Origin: Pseudomonas nicosulfuronedens
GTDB lineage: Bacteria > Pseudomonadota > Gammaproteobacteria > Pseudomonadales > Pseudomonadaceae
NCBI RefSeq assembly: GCF_005877905.1
Contig: NZ_SWDV01000005.1
Coordinates: forward strand, 62,001 to 126,000
DNA: 64,000 nucleotides
Reading direction: 5' to 3'
Part shown: one piece after another, positions 10,245-18,810 of the stretch
Layout: the number at the start of each line of letters is the position of its first letter
Numbering within the stretch: the first letter of the stretch is position 1
The notes under the pieces: generated by a model
Database searches by the model: none
Told to the model about the DNA's origin: nothing
The model's input: the letters and a program-made list of their open reading frames with translations, nothing else
Program-made: the position numbers and the translations under genes

Positions 10245-11231
10245 TCAGGCCCCTGCGTCAGCCCCATGCCCTTCCGACATCGCCACCACTACCTTGCGCG
10301 GACCTGAGAACGGCGAGCGCGCATGGGCGGCGAGCATGTTGTCGAGCATCAGGACGTCGCCGCTGTACCAGGGGAAGCTCACCTTGGCCTCCTCCAGCAC
10401 GCCGCGCACTTCGTCGAGTACCGAGGGTTCGATGGGGCTGCCGTCGCCGTAGTAGACGTTGCGCGGCAGGTCTTCCTCATCGACGATTTCCAGCAGGCTC
10501 TCGCGCACTTCCGGCGGCAGGTTGGAGACGTGGAACAGGTGCGCCTGGTTGAACCAGACCCAGTCGCGGGTGACCGGATGCCGGGCCACCGCCTGGCAGA
10601 CCTGGCGAGTGCGCAGCTCGCCGTCTTCCTTCCATTCCCAGCCGATCTGGTGAGCCTTGCAGTAGGCCTCCACCACGGCCGGATCGTCGCTGTTGAACAC
10701 CTGTTCCCAGGCCACGTCCAGGCCGTTGCCGAAGTTGCGGGTGTACATCAGGCCGCGTTCGGTGAAACGGCGGCGAATGCCCTCGTCCACCTGGCGGTAG
10801 ATTTCGCGACTGTCAGCGATGGGCGTCTCGCCGCCGCTCTGCGCGGCCTGCACGCAGTAGAACCAGATTTTCAGCGGCCACTCGCGGGTATAGGCCTGCT
10901 CGTTGTGCAGCGGGATGTGCTGGTGCGGCGGGTACTCGGTGGAGGTATACACGCCGCTGGTGACGTTGCTGCGCGGGGTGGAGCCGAACTCGTAGTTGAG
11001 CAACGGATGGCCGAAGCCGGCGGCGAACTCGCGGAAGCGCTCCGGCGCACCGACCTGGAAGCCACGGAAGAGAATGCCGGCGCAGACCGGCAGGCGCTCG
11101 GCCACCAGTGGGCGCAGCTCGGCCAGGGCGTCGAGCAGGTCGATGCCGTCGCCGCGGGCCTGGACCAGCAGCGGCAGGCCGCCGCGCGCTTCGGCCAGGG
11201 GAGCAATGTCGAACAGAGAGGAGCTTGGCAT
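10245..11231 (-). CDS. TauD/TfdA-family 2-oxoglutarate/Fe(II) dioxygenase, SyrP-like amino-acid beta-hydroxylase
   Basis: The 328-residue protein has the Fe(II) facial triad H109-x-E111 (PLHNEQAY) and distal H303, plus the 2-oxoglutarate-binding Arg about nine residues later (R312 in GPRKVVV). The family uses 2-oxoglutarate and O2 to hydroxylate amino acids. SyrP-like members act on aspartate held on an NRPS carrier domain. The ATG at 11229-11231 has GGAG six bases upstream. It lies between pvdG and pvdL in the same run, so a role in making beta-hydroxy-aspartate (or another beta-hydroxylated residue) for the peptide part of the pyoverdine is inferred. The substrate cannot be read from sequence. 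HxE rather than HxD at the iron site is seen in this SyrP-like branch. Confidence 0.8.
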   Translation of the reverse strand: MPSSSLFDIAPLAEARGGLPLLVQARGDGIDLLDALAELRPLVAERLPVCAGILFRGFQVGAPERFREFAAGFGHPLLNYEFGSTPRSNVTSGVYTSTEYPPHQHIPLHNEQAYTREWPLKIWFYCVQAAQSGGETPIADSREIYRQVDEGIRRRFTERGLMYTRNFGNGLDVAWEQVFNSDDPAVVEAYCKAHQIGWEWKEDGELRTRQVCQAVARHPVTRDWVWFNQAHLFHVSNLPPEVRESLLEIVDEEDLPRNVYYGDGSPIEPSVLDEVRGVLEEAKVSFPWYSGDVLMLDNMLAAHARSPFSGPRKVVVAMSEGHGADAGA

Positions 11232-11252
11232 CGGGGTCTCCGCTTGAATCGA

Positions 11253-11975
11253 TCAGGCCAGCGCTGCGCTGGTCGACTGGCCGGGCTGGCGCAGGTGGCC
11301 GAGCAGCAGCTCGAGCAGGCGCGCCTCGCCGGCATTGAGGAAGAAATGGCCGCCGTCGAGCATCTCCAGGGAGAAGCCTGCGCTGGTTTCGTCCTGCCAC
11401 GCGGACAGGGAATCCACCGAGAGCCGGTCGGCCTTGCCGCCGAACACATGGATCGGGCAGGCCAACGGTGCACGGGGGCGGTAGTCGTAAAGGCCGCAGA
11501 GGAGAAAATCGGCGCGCATCACCGGCAGGGTCAGGCGCAGCATTTCCTCGTCGGCAAATACCGCTTCAGGCGTGCCGCCCAGGCGCCGCATGCGCTCGAT
11601 CAGTTGAGCATCGCTCTGCTCTTGCGCCAGCTCGCGATGGCTGTCGCGGCGGGCCGGCGCGGAGGCTGCCGAGGCAAACAGTGCCTGCGGCATCGGCAGG
11701 CCGCGCTCGCGCAGGGCGTGGGCCAGCTCGAAGGCCAGCAGGCCACCGAGGCTGTGGCCAAAGACCGCGTAGGGCTGGTCCAGGCGCGCGGCGATTTCAT
11801 CCGCCAGTTGACCGGCCAGGGCGCGCAGATCGGTCTGCAGGTTCTCGGCGAAACGCCGGCCGCGGCCGGGCAATTCCACCGGGCAGACCTCGATCCAACC
11901 CGGCAGCTGGCGTTTCCAGCGGGCATAGACCATGGCGCTGGCGCCCGAGTACGGCAGACAGAACAGACGCAGCAT
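11253..11975 (-). CDS. pvdG: Type II thioesterase PvdG
   Basis: This 240-residue alpha/beta hydrolase has the GHSLGG nucleophile elbow (Ser75) and the C-terminal catalytic His of GGHFFL (His210). It starts MLRLFCLPYSGASA, typical of stand-alone NRPS thioesterases. Such enzymes hydrolyse wrongly loaded or stalled acyl groups from carrier domains in the cytoplasm. It begins three bases after the mbtH stop and is followed after 21 bases by the dioxygenase, so the genes are almost certainly co-transcribed. Position next to pvdS and pvdL matches pvdG of P. aeruginosa. Confidence 0.85.
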   Translation of the reverse strand: MLRLFCLPYSGASAMVYARWKRQLPGWIEVCPVELPGRGRRFAENLQTDLRALAGQLADEIAARLDQPYAVFGHSLGGLLAFELAHALRERGLPMPQALFASAASAPARRDSHRELAQEQSDAQLIERMRRLGGTPEAVFADEEMLRLTLPVMRADFLLCGLYDYRPRAPLACPIHVFGGKADRLSVDSLSAWQDETSAGFSLEMLDGGHFFLNAGEARLLELLLGHLRQPGQSTSAALA

Positions 11976-11978
11976 CGG

Positions 11979-12188
11979 TTATTGCCCCTCGGCCATCTTC
12001 TGCCGAAGGCTCAGCGGGCGCATGTCGGTCCAGTTGGCTTCGACGAAGGCGAGGCAATCGGCCTTGTTCCCCTGCTGGCCGGCTTCGCGCCAACCAGCGG
12101 GGACTTCCTTGTACTGCGGCCACAGCGAGTACTGCTCTTCACCGTTGACCAGCACCTTGTAAACCGCCTCTTCGCGATCGAACGCCAT
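11979..12188 (-). CDS. MbtH-like NRPS accessory protein
   Basis: The 69-residue protein carries the MbtH signature: [10 protein letters not shown] near the start, then PAGW, then the WTDMRP end motif. MbtH-like proteins bind adenylation domains and are needed for their folding or activity. An AAGGAG ribosome site precedes the ATG at 12186-12188. It is the first gene of the minus-strand pyoverdine operon, directly behind a PvdS-type promoter. The equivalent in P. aeruginosa is the orphan MbtH protein of the pvd locus. Confidence 0.93.
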   Translation of the reverse strand: MAFDREEAVYKVLVNGEEQYSLWPQYKEVPAGWREAGQQGNKADCLAFVEANWTDMRPLSLRQKMAEGQ

Positions 12189-12260
12189 CGCCTTTCTCCT
12201 TCAGCTGTATGGGATGCCGGCCACCGGCCATTACCGATGTTTTCCAGCTCTGCCATGAAG

Positions 12261-12284
12261 ACGAGGGAGGCAATGAAATAGTTA
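12261..12284 (-). promoter_or_regulatory. PvdS (iron-starvation sigma) promoter of the mbtH-pvdG-syrP-pvdL operon
   Basis: On the minus strand the sequence reads TAACT, 16 bases, CGT. The PvdS-dependent promoter (IS box) is TAAAT-N16/17-CGT, so there is one mismatch in the -33 element and exact spacing. The CGT ends 73 bases before the mbtH ATG, on the correct strand. No better match was found in the 347-base gap. Confidence 0.65.
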
Positions 12285-12447
12285 GTGTTCTCGGATGCGA
12301 TTAATTCTCATAAGATATGCGCCGGCGAAATTTCCTAGCTTGTCCTTCACCCATGTACCGAGAGATCTGACGAATGGATGCGAATGAAAAATCTTCACAC
12401 TTGTGTGGGAACCCTGTCGCAGAGCGATAGTCGGAGTCTCTCGAATA

Positions 12448-12468
12448 AATTGATAATAATTATCATTT
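12448..12468 (+). promoter_or_regulatory. Fur box upstream of pvdS
   Basis: The core GATAATAATTATC (12452-12464) is a perfect 6-1-6 palindrome. It matches the Fur consensus GATAATGATAATCATTATC and lies in an AT-rich island in otherwise GC-rich DNA. It is about 70 bases before the pvdS start, where Fur represses sigma-factor transcription when iron is replete. Confidence 0.85.
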
Positions 12469-12535
12469 GATCTAGATTGACCGCCTCAACCCATGTGGAC
12501 GTCCCCGCCTCCGCCGCCGCATAGGAAAACCTTGC

Positions 12536-13072
12536 ATGTCCAAGCCAATGCCCGCCGAGTCGCGCCCCGCTCTCCACGAGCTGTTCGCCACCCACCGGCA
12601 GACCTTCATCAATGCGGCCGCACGCATCCTCGGCTGCCGCAGCCATGCCGAAGACGTGGTGCACGATGCGTACATCAAGCTCAATGCGAGCGACCTCACC
12701 CCCGGCATCCAGTCGCAGAGCGGCTATCTGATGCGCGTGGTGCGCAACCTGGCCATCGACCTCTATCGTCGCCAGGCGCTGGAGAAGCGCTACTCGGGTA
12801 GCGAGGAAGAAGGCATGCACATCGCGACGCCGTCCGCGTCACCGGAGATCGAGCACGAAGACCGGCAGACCCTGGAGGCTATTTCCAGCGCACTGCAGAC
12901 CCTGCCCGAGCGCACGCGCTACGCCTTCGAGATGTACCGCCTGCACGGTCGCACGCAGAAGGAGATCGCCGAGGAACTGGGCGTTTCCCCGACCCTGGTG
13001 AACTTCATGGTGCGCGACGCACTGATCCATTGCCGCAAGACCCTCAAGGGCCTGGAAGACGGCAAGCGCTGA
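12536..13072 (+). CDS. pvdS: ECF sigma factor PvdS (iron-starvation sigma)
   Basis: This 178-residue ECF sigma factor has a region 2 segment (ILGCRSHAEDVVHDAY, then YLMRVVRNLAIDLYRR) and a region 4 helix-turn-helix (LPERTRYAFEMYRLHGRTQKEIAEELGVSPTLVNFMV). These match the FecI/PvdS iron-starvation branch. It directs RNA polymerase to pyoverdine genes. AGGA lies nine bases before the ATG, and a strong Fur box sits upstream. The gene is divergent from the mbtH-pvdL operon, whose promoter has a PvdS-type sequence, which closes the regulatory loop. It ends three bases before the converging AraC gene. Confidence 0.92.
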   Translation: MSKPMPAESRPALHELFATHRQTFINAAARILGCRSHAEDVVHDAYIKLNASDLTPGIQSQSGYLMRVVRNLAIDLYRRQALEKRYSGSEEEGMHIATPSASPEIEHEDRQTLEAISSALQTLPERTRYAFEMYRLHGRTQKEIAEELGVSPTLVNFMVRDALIHCRKTLKGLEDGKR

Positions 13073-13075
13073 GCC

Positions 13076-13873
13076 TCAGCCTTCCGCCAGGGCGCGGAAG
13101 GTCGAGCGATACTGCTCCGGCGTGGTGCCTGACAACCGGCGGAACATCGCGATGAACGCCGAAGGGCTGCTGTAGCCCAGGTTGAAGGCAATCTGCTGCA
13201 CCCCCTCCCCCGATGCCAACGCCTCGATGGCGGCGAGAAACCGCAGGCGCTGCCGCCATTCGCCGAATGACATCCCCAATTCCCGCTGGCAGGCCCGCGC
13301 CAGGGTACGTTCGGTGCTGTGCACGCGCTCGGCCCATTGCGCCAGGGTGCGGTTGTCGCCCGGCTCAGCCTGTAGCGCGGCCAGCACCTCACCCAGCGCG
13401 CCGCCATTGGCATACGGCAGGTAATCGTCGTGAGGCTGCGCAGCCTGCAACTGATCCATCACTACCTCGGCCAGCCGCTGATCCGCCGGGCTCTGCGGGA
13501 TGTTCACCCCTCGCGCGGCGAAGTCGGAAAGGATCGCCTTGAGGATATCGCTGATCGCCAGCGTGCAAGGGGACTGCGGCAACTTGCGGGCCAGTTCGGC
13601 GGACACGTACAGCGAACGGTAGATGATGGCCTGGCGGTTGTAGCAGCTGTGCAGACGTCCCGGCGGAACCCACACGGCGTATTGCGGCGGCGAAAGAAAG
13701 CGCTGGCCGTCCACCTCCAGCTCCATCACCCCGTGGGACGCATAGTTGAGCTGGCCCCAGGCATGGCGATGGCTGGGCGAGTGCGAGCCGGCGTCGAATT
13801 CGTCGTAGCGGAAGTAGAGGTCGGCAGGCAGCCGGTCGATGTCAGGCAGCGGAAGGGAGAGTACGCGGGTCAT
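13076..13873 (-). CDS. AraC-family regulator with N-terminal cupin sensor
   Basis: The 265-residue protein has an N-terminal cupin-like sensor (HRHAWGQLNYASHGVMELEVDG, with GxLxxxxxG spacing) and a C-terminal AraC double helix-turn-helix (LAQWAERVHSTERTLARAC; QIAFNLGYSSPSAFIAMFRR). It is divergent from an EamA exporter gene 94 bases away. In this family such a regulator usually controls the neighbouring transporter in response to a small molecule. The ligand is unknown. Confidence 0.85.
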   Translation of the reverse strand: MTRVLSLPLPDIDRLPADLYFRYDEFDAGSHSPSHRHAWGQLNYASHGVMELEVDGQRFLSPPQYAVWVPPGRLHSCYNRQAIIYRSLYVSAELARKLPQSPCTLAISDILKAILSDFAARGVNIPQSPADQRLAEVVMDQLQAAQPHDDYLPYANGGALGEVLAALQAEPGDNRTLAQWAERVHSTERTLARACQRELGMSFGEWRQRLRFLAAIEALASGEGVQQIAFNLGYSSPSAFIAMFRRLSGTTPEQYRSTFRALAEG

Positions 13874-13967
13874 GTCCGAATGCCGGGGTGGATTGTCTGA
13901 TTTTCATTATACGTCTCGATTCGGACGAGCGGACAATACGCTTCGTTATCCCCGGAAGCGTTCCTCC

Positions 13968-14858
13968 ATGAATTACCTGTTCCCCCTGCTGGCCGTGGTC
14001 ATCTGGTCCGGCAATACCGTCGTCAACAAGCTCGCCGTGGGGCAGATCGCCCCGGCGGAGATCGGCTTCTTCCGCTGGCTGCTGGCGGGGGCTCTGCTGA
14101 CACCCTTCCTGTTGCGCGCCACCCTCGCCCACTGGCCGGTGATCCGCGCCAACCTGGGCAGGATCGTCACCCTCGGCCTGCTCGGCATGGCCGTCTACCA
14201 ATGCCTGGCCTACTACGCCGCCGCCCTCACCTCGGCAACCAACATGGGCATCATCTTGTCGCTGATGCCGCTGATGTCCCTCGCCCTGGCGTCGATCCTG
14301 CTGCGCCACAAGCTGAGCATCGCAGCGCTGCTGGGCGCGCTGGTCTCGCTGGGCGGCGTGTTGCTGGTGATCACCCAGGGCAACCCGCAGCAATTGATCA
14401 GCCACGGTGTGAACCTGGGCGACGGCATGATGATCGTCGCCACCCTCGCCTATGGCGTGTACGGCGTACTGCTGAAGAAGTGGAACCTGCCATTGCCGCC
14501 GCTGCTGATGCTCTATCTACAGGTGCTGGTAGCGATCCTCGCACTGGCGCCGCTGTACCTGGCCTCGCCGCACCACGGGCTGAATGCCGCCAACCTGCCA
14601 CTGGTGCTGTATGCGGGGCTGCTGGCCTCCATCGTCGGCGCACTGGCCTGGATGCAGGGCGTGCAGCGCATGGGACCGAGCCGCATGGCGCTGTTCTTCA
14701 ACCTGCTGCCGGTGATCACCGCTGCCATCGCCTCGGTTGTGCTGGGCGAGCAGTTGACCAGCTACCACCTGGTGGGCGGTGCACTGATCCTCGTCGGCGT
14801 GCTGCTGGCCGAACTCTGGCGGCCACGGGAGAAACCCGCCGCCATCGGCGCGCACTGA
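13968..14858 (+). CDS. EamA/DMT-family inner-membrane transporter
   Basis: The 296-residue protein is almost wholly hydrophobic, with ten predicted membrane spans in two EamA repeats (the second begins near MMIVATLAYGVYGVLLKKW). The family exports metabolites or amino acids. The start chosen is the ATG at 13968, because the protein then begins directly with the first membrane span (MNYLFPLLAVVIWSGNT). An in-frame upstream extension is hydrophilic and would overlap the divergent regulator. It is probably controlled by the adjacent AraC protein. Confidence 0.85.
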   Translation: MNYLFPLLAVVIWSGNTVVNKLAVGQIAPAEIGFFRWLLAGALLTPFLLRATLAHWPVIRANLGRIVTLGLLGMAVYQCLAYYAAALTSATNMGIILSLMPLMSLALASILLRHKLSIAALLGALVSLGGVLLVITQGNPQQLISHGVNLGDGMMIVATLAYGVYGVLLKKWNLPLPPLLMLYLQVLVAILALAPLYLASPHHGLNAANLPLVLYAGLLASIVGALAWMQGVQRMGPSRMALFFNLLPVITAAIASVVLGEQLTSYHLVGGALILVGVLLAELWRPREKPAAIGAH

Positions 14859-14870
14859 CTCGGATGTTCT

Positions 14871-14962
14871 CGCAGGAGCGAGCTTGCTCGCGAACCGCTT
14901 GACGCAAGGGTCGCCGGAAAATTTGTTCGCGAGCAAGAACCAGGCGTCCCCCTCGCTCCTAC
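14871..14962. repeat. Inverted REP pair, second copy interrupted
   Basis: A REP copy (GCAGGAGCGAGCTTGCTCGC) at 14871-14896 is followed by an inverted copy at 14925-14962. The second copy is split: GTTCGCGAGCAAG, then 14 extra bases (14938-14951), then CTCGCTCCTAC. It overlaps the stop codon of the nitronate monooxygenase gene. Confidence 0.85.
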
Positions 14963-16017
14963 AGATTCGCGCCAGTGCGGAATTCCCGCATCAGGGTTGC
15001 CACCAGCTCCGCCGCCGGCATCTCCCGCGACAGCGGCGCACCCTGCCCGGCCCATTGCACAGCGAAATCGGTATTGCCCCTGGCGGTCGCGGCGGCCGTC
15101 AGTGCCTTGGCTGCGTCGTAGGTGATCGGGTAGTCAGGCAGTGTCGGCGCGTCCGCGCCGCCCAGGTCGGTGAACAGCCGATTCACCATGCCCCGCGCCG
15201 CGCGGCCGGAAATCGCCGCCGTCACCTCGGTGCGCTCACCGCGCTCACCTCGCAGCGCCGCCTTGAACGCCGCATTGGCCGAAGACTCGTCGGAAGAGAT
15301 GAACGCCGTGCCCATCTGCACCGCCTGGGCGCCCAGTTCGAACACCGCGCGCATGCCCTGTCCGTCCATGATGCCGCCCGCCGCGATCACTGGCAGACCG
15401 GTGCCTTTTACCAGCGTGCGAACCAGAGCGAAGGTGCCGATGCGCGCGTCTTTCTCCGGCTCGAACACCCCACGGTGGCCGCCAGCCTCATAACCTTGCG
15501 CGACGATGGCGTCGATGCCCGCCGCCTCGATGATCCGCCCTTCCTCCAGGCAGGTAGCGGTGGCCAGCAGGCGAATGCCAGCGCCTTTCAGGCGGTCGAT
15601 CCAGGCCTGCGGCGGCAGGCCGAAGTGGAAACTGACCACGGCCGGACGAGCTTCGACGAGGAACTCCAGCATGTCCGGGTCAGCCAGGAAGCTGCGGTAG
15701 ATCTCGGTGATCTGCGCCGGCGGCTGCGCACCGAACTCGGCGAACAGCGGGCGCAGGTGGTCCAGCCAGGCTGCCTCACGCACCGCGTCAGCCACGGCCG
15801 GGCGGTGGCAGAACAGGTTCAGGTTGAGCGGCTTGTCGGTCAGCGCGCGGGTCTGCTCCAGCAGGGCACGGGCCTGCGCGGCGTTGCTCGCACCCAGGCC
15901 GATGGAACCCAGCCCTCCGGCATTGGACACCGCTGCCGCCAGCGCCGGGGTGGATACGCCGACCATGGGCGCCTGGATGATGGGGTGCTGGATGCCGAGC
16001 AGTTCGGTGATACGCAT
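14959..16017 (-). CDS. Nitronate monooxygenase (class I, 2-nitropropane dioxygenase family)
   Basis: The 352-residue TIM-barrel flavoprotein has class I nitronate monooxygenase motifs: [20 protein letters not shown] near the N-terminus, SFHFG around residue 130, and GYEAGGHRG with His181. FMN-phosphate-binding glycines lie in [10 protein letters not shown]. The enzyme oxidises alkyl nitronates such as propionate-3-nitronate with O2, a detoxification activity. It is divergent from a LysR gene with a palindromic operator between them, the arrangement also known for the P. aeruginosa NMO gene. Its TAG stop is provided by the outer end of a REP element. Confidence 0.87.
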   Translation of the reverse strand: MRITELLGIQHPIIQAPMVGVSTPALAAAVSNAGGLGSIGLGASNAAQARALLEQTRALTDKPLNLNLFCHRPAVADAVREAAWLDHLRPLFAEFGAQPPAQITEIYRSFLADPDMLEFLVEARPAVVSFHFGLPPQAWIDRLKGAGIRLLATATCLEEGRIIEAAGIDAIVAQGYEAGGHRGVFEPEKDARIGTFALVRTLVKGTGLPVIAAGGIMDGQGMRAVFELGAQAVQMGTAFISSDESSANAAFKAALRGERGERTEVTAAISGRAARGMVNRLFTDLGGADAPTLPDYPITYDAAKALTAAATARGNTDFAVQWAGQGAPLSREMPAAELVATLMREFRTGANL

Positions 16018-16064
16018 GACGGGGTCCTCGCCGGTTGACGGATTAACGCTTGACTAACCATCTC

Positions 16065-16095
16065 ATAAAGAGAATATTCTTATCAACACATTCTC
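16065..16095. promoter_or_regulatory. Likely LysR operator in the divergent promoter
   Basis: The 93-base gap between the monooxygenase and the LysR gene contains the palindrome AGAATATTCT (16071-16080) inside a longer AT-rich inverted repeat (GATAAGAATATTCTC on the minus strand). A further half-site, ATTCTCT, lies at 16090-16096. LysR proteins bind such interrupted dyads. The assignment comes from position and symmetry only. Confidence 0.55.
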
Positions 16096-16110
16096 TATTT
16101 AAGATTAATC

Positions 16111-16983
16111 ATGGATCTCTCCAGCCTGGAAATCTTCCGCTGCGTCGCCGAGGAACAGAGCGTCACCCGCGCTGCCGCTCGCCTGCAGCGCGTGCAATCG
16201 AACGTCACCACGCGCATCCGCCAGCTTGAAGAGGATCTTGGCGCGGCGCTGTTCCTGCGCGACGGCAAGCGCATGACGCTGACCGACCAGGGCCGCGAGT
16301 TCCTCCGCTACGCCGAGCAACTGCTAGCGCTCGCCAACGAGGCGCGCCAGTCGCTGCATCCGGACCGAGCCACCGGCAGCCTGCGCGTGGGCAGCATGGA
16401 AGCCTCTGCCGCCAGTCGCCTGCCCGAACCGCTGGCACGTTTCCATCGCGCCTGCCCGGAGGTCGAGCTGCACATGACCACCGGCCATAGCCAGAAGCTG
16501 CTCGGCGAAGTGCTGAACCGCCAGCTGGACTGCGCCCTGATCGCCCACCCGGACATCCTCCGCGCCGAACCGGGCTTCGAAACCAAGCTGGAGCGCGGCC
16601 TGCGCGCCGAGCCGGTATTCCGCGAGGAACTGCTGCTCGTGCTGCCGGGCAACCATCCACCGGTGAAGCGGCCCGAGGACGTGCAGATTCGTACCCTGGT
16701 CGGTTTCACCCGTGGCTGCACCTACCGCCAACTGGCGGAGGACTGGCTCAAGGGCGCGCCGCTGGCGGTGCAGGAAGTGGGCTCCTACCACGGCATCCTC
16801 GCCTGCGTGAACGCCGGTTCCTGCATCGGCGTGCTGCCGCGCTCGGTGCTGGAACTGCAACGGGAAATGCCGGGCTTGCAGGTGGTGCCGCTGATGGAGG
16901 TGGACACCCTGCTGATCTGGCGCGACGGCTACGCCACTGGCGCCTTCCAGCGCTGGCGGGAAACCCTGGAGGCACGCCCGTGA
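16111..16983 (+). CDS. LysR-family transcriptional regulator
   Basis: The 290-residue protein begins with the LysR winged helix-turn-helix ([35 protein letters not shown]) and continues with a periplasmic-binding-protein-like effector domain from about residue 90. It is divergent from the nitronate monooxygenase gene and overlaps the downstream MFS gene by four bases, so it is co-transcribed with it. It probably controls one or both neighbours in response to a nitro compound or related stress, which is inference from context. Confidence 0.88.
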   Translation: MDLSSLEIFRCVAEEQSVTRAAARLQRVQSNVTTRIRQLEEDLGAALFLRDGKRMTLTDQGREFLRYAEQLLALANEARQSLHPDRATGSLRVGSMEASAASRLPEPLARFHRACPEVELHMTTGHSQKLLGEVLNRQLDCALIAHPDILRAEPGFETKLERGLRAEPVFREELLLVLPGNHPPVKRPEDVQIRTLVGFTRGCTYRQLAEDWLKGAPLAVQEVGSYHGILACVNAGSCIGVLPRSVLELQREMPGLQVVPLMEVDTLLIWRDGYATGAFQRWRETLEARP

Positions 16984-18146
16984 GCCGCACTCGCCGCCTG
17001 CCCGCAGCCGTGTCGGCGGCGCTGATCCTGGCCGTCGGCATGGGCTTCGGCCGCTTCGCCTTCACCGGGCTCTACCCGCTGATGGTGCGCGACGGGATGC
17101 TCAGCATCACTGGCGGTTCCCTGGCCGCCTCGGCCAACTACGCCGGTTACCTGCTCGGCGCGCTGCTGCTGTCACGCAGTCACGAACGACATGCCGCGCG
17201 AATCTGCGTCATTGCCCTGGTCGGCACCTTGGCCACCCTCGCCGCCATGGCCCTTCCGGGACCCGCCTGGTTTGCCATCGGCGTACGCCTGCTGGCCGGC
17301 GTGCTCAGCGCCATGGCCCTGGTCAGCGCCGCGCAATGGCTGCTGCAGAGCATGGGCGAAAGCCATGGGGCCCCGATGATGTTCGCTGGCGTGGGCATCG
17401 GCATCCTGGTCTCGGCGGAACTGATCGCCGCCGGCAACGCCTTTGGCCTCGGCAGCGCGGCGATCTGGTGCGTTCTGGCGCTGGCCGGGCTGGTGCTGTC
17501 GCTGCTGGCCGCACCCGCGCTCGGCCGGGAGGCGCCGGCCAAGCCGCATCACACGGCGAGCGGTGCGGGGGTGGCGCCGGAGCTGTCCGCGCCGATCATC
17601 CTGCTGGTCTATGGCCTGGCCGGCTTCGGCTACATCATCACCGCCACCTACCTGCCGCTGCTGATGAAGAGCAGCCTGGGAGCCATCGACCCGCTGCAGG
17701 TCTGGGCTGCGTTCGGCCTGGGGGCTGCACCCTCGTGCTTCCTCTGGCACCGTCTGCACCTGAAGCTTGGCGGTCGTCGCGCGCTGGCATTGAACCTGCT
17801 GGTGCAGGCCGTCGGCGTGATGCTACCGGCGCTGGGCGACTCGGCCTTCCTTTATCTGGGCAGTGCGGTGCTGGTGGGCGGCAGCTTCATGGGAACCGTG
17901 ACCATCGCCATGCCGGCGGCCCGTATGGTTGCCGCGCAGGTTCGATTCAACATGCTCGCCGCGATGACAGCACTGTATGGTGTCGGGCAGATCATCGGGC
18001 CGCTGGCCGCCAGCGCCCTGCGCGGGCTGACCGGCAGCTTCATCCCGGCCCTGGGGGCTGCCGCCAGCGCTTTGCTGGTAGGTGCGTTTTTCTGCCTGCC
18101 ACTGCGCCGTACTGCCCCCTGTAGGAGCGAGCTTGCTCGCGAATAG
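16980..18146 (+). CDS. MFS transporter (YbfB/YjiJ-like)
   Basis: The 388-residue protein has about twelve membrane spans and the YbfB/YjiJ-type start ([20 protein letters not shown]). It begins at a GTG overlapping the LysR stop, so the pair is translationally coupled. The substrate is unknown. The last residues ([11 protein letters not shown]) are encoded by a REP element, and the TAG stop lies just past it. The REP therefore either extended or replaced the original C-terminus. Confidence 0.83.
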   Translation: MSRTRRLPAAVSAALILAVGMGFGRFAFTGLYPLMVRDGMLSITGGSLAASANYAGYLLGALLLSRSHERHAARICVIALVGTLATLAAMALPGPAWFAIGVRLLAGVLSAMALVSAAQWLLQSMGESHGAPMMFAGVGIGILVSAELIAAGNAFGLGSAAIWCVLALAGLVLSLLAAPALGREAPAKPHHTASGAGVAPELSAPIILLVYGLAGFGYIITATYLPLLMKSSLGAIDPLQVWAAFGLGAAPSCFLWHRLHLKLGGRRALALNLLVQAVGVMLPALGDSAFLYLGSAVLVGGSFMGTVTIAMPAARMVAAQVRFNMLAAMTALYGVGQIIGPLAASALRGLTGSFIPALGAAASALLVGAFFCLPLRRTAPCRSELARE

Positions 18147-18199
18147 CCTCAACACTGTGGCTGCCTGGAACTCCTTTCGCGAGCAAGCTCGCTCCTACA
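18120..18199. repeat. Inverted REP pair
   Basis: A REP at 18120-18143 (TGTAGGAGCGAGCTTGCTCG...) faces an inverted copy at 18176-18199 (CGCGAGCAAGCTCGCTCCTA), with 32 bases between them. The pair lies between the converging MFS and CMD genes, and the first copy is inside the MFS reading frame. Confidence 0.92.
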
Positions 18200-18222
18200 T
18201 AAAGCAGCCGACGTCGGCCAAT

Positions 18223-18663
18223 TCAGACCGGCGGCTGCTGGCGAAAGGAGACGCCCAGGCGGTTCCACACGTTGATCGCACCGATGGCCACGGTCAGGTC
18301 CACCAGTTCTCGTTCGCTGAACTGTTCGCGCGCCAGCTGGAAGACCTCCAGCGGCACCTTTGATTCGGACAACAGCGTCACCGACTCGCACCAGGCCAGT
18401 GCCGCCCGTTCGCGCTCGGTGAAGAATGGCGACTCGCGCCAGACGCTGACAGCAAACAGACGCCGCTCGGTCTCCCCGTTGCGACGGGCCTCCATGGCGT
18501 GCATGTCGGCGCAGAAAGCACAGTTGTTCACCTGCGAAACCCGCAGGCGCACCAACTCCAGCAACGGCTTTTCCACGGACAGTTCGAAGATGGCAGCTTC
18601 CAGCGCCAGCACCGCCTTCAGCGCTTCCGGCGAGGCGGTGTAGTAGTCCAGACGCGGTTCCAT
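18223..18663 (-). CDS. Carboxymuconolactone decarboxylase (AhpD-like) family protein
   Basis: The 146-residue protein contains the AhpD-type redox motif C48-A-F-C51-x3-H55 within VNNCAFCADMHAMEARRNGE. Family members are small helical peroxidase-type or decarboxylase-like proteins, and the CxxC group points to the alkylhydroperoxidase branch. The ATG at 18661-18663 is chosen over an open extension because GGAG lies ten bases upstream and the family begins here. It is divergent from a MocR regulator 147 bases away, which probably regulates it. The exact substrate is unknown. Confidence 0.87.
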   Translation of the reverse strand: MEPRLDYYTASPEALKAVLALEAAIFELSVEKPLLELVRLRVSQVNNCAFCADMHAMEARRNGETERRLFAVSVWRESPFFTERERAALAWCESVTLLSESKVPLEVFQLAREQFSERELVDLTVAIGAINVWNRLGVSFRQQPPV

Positions 18664-18810
18664 GATGGGAACTCCAGGGGATGACCCGGCTATTGTGCGC
18701 CGCCACCTTGCCATTGCAGGTGTCCAATACCGGGGAATTCGACCACGCAACTTCACCGGGCCACGTGCCAGCGCTACGCTTGCGCAACTACCTTGCCCCG
18801 GAGTTCGCCC

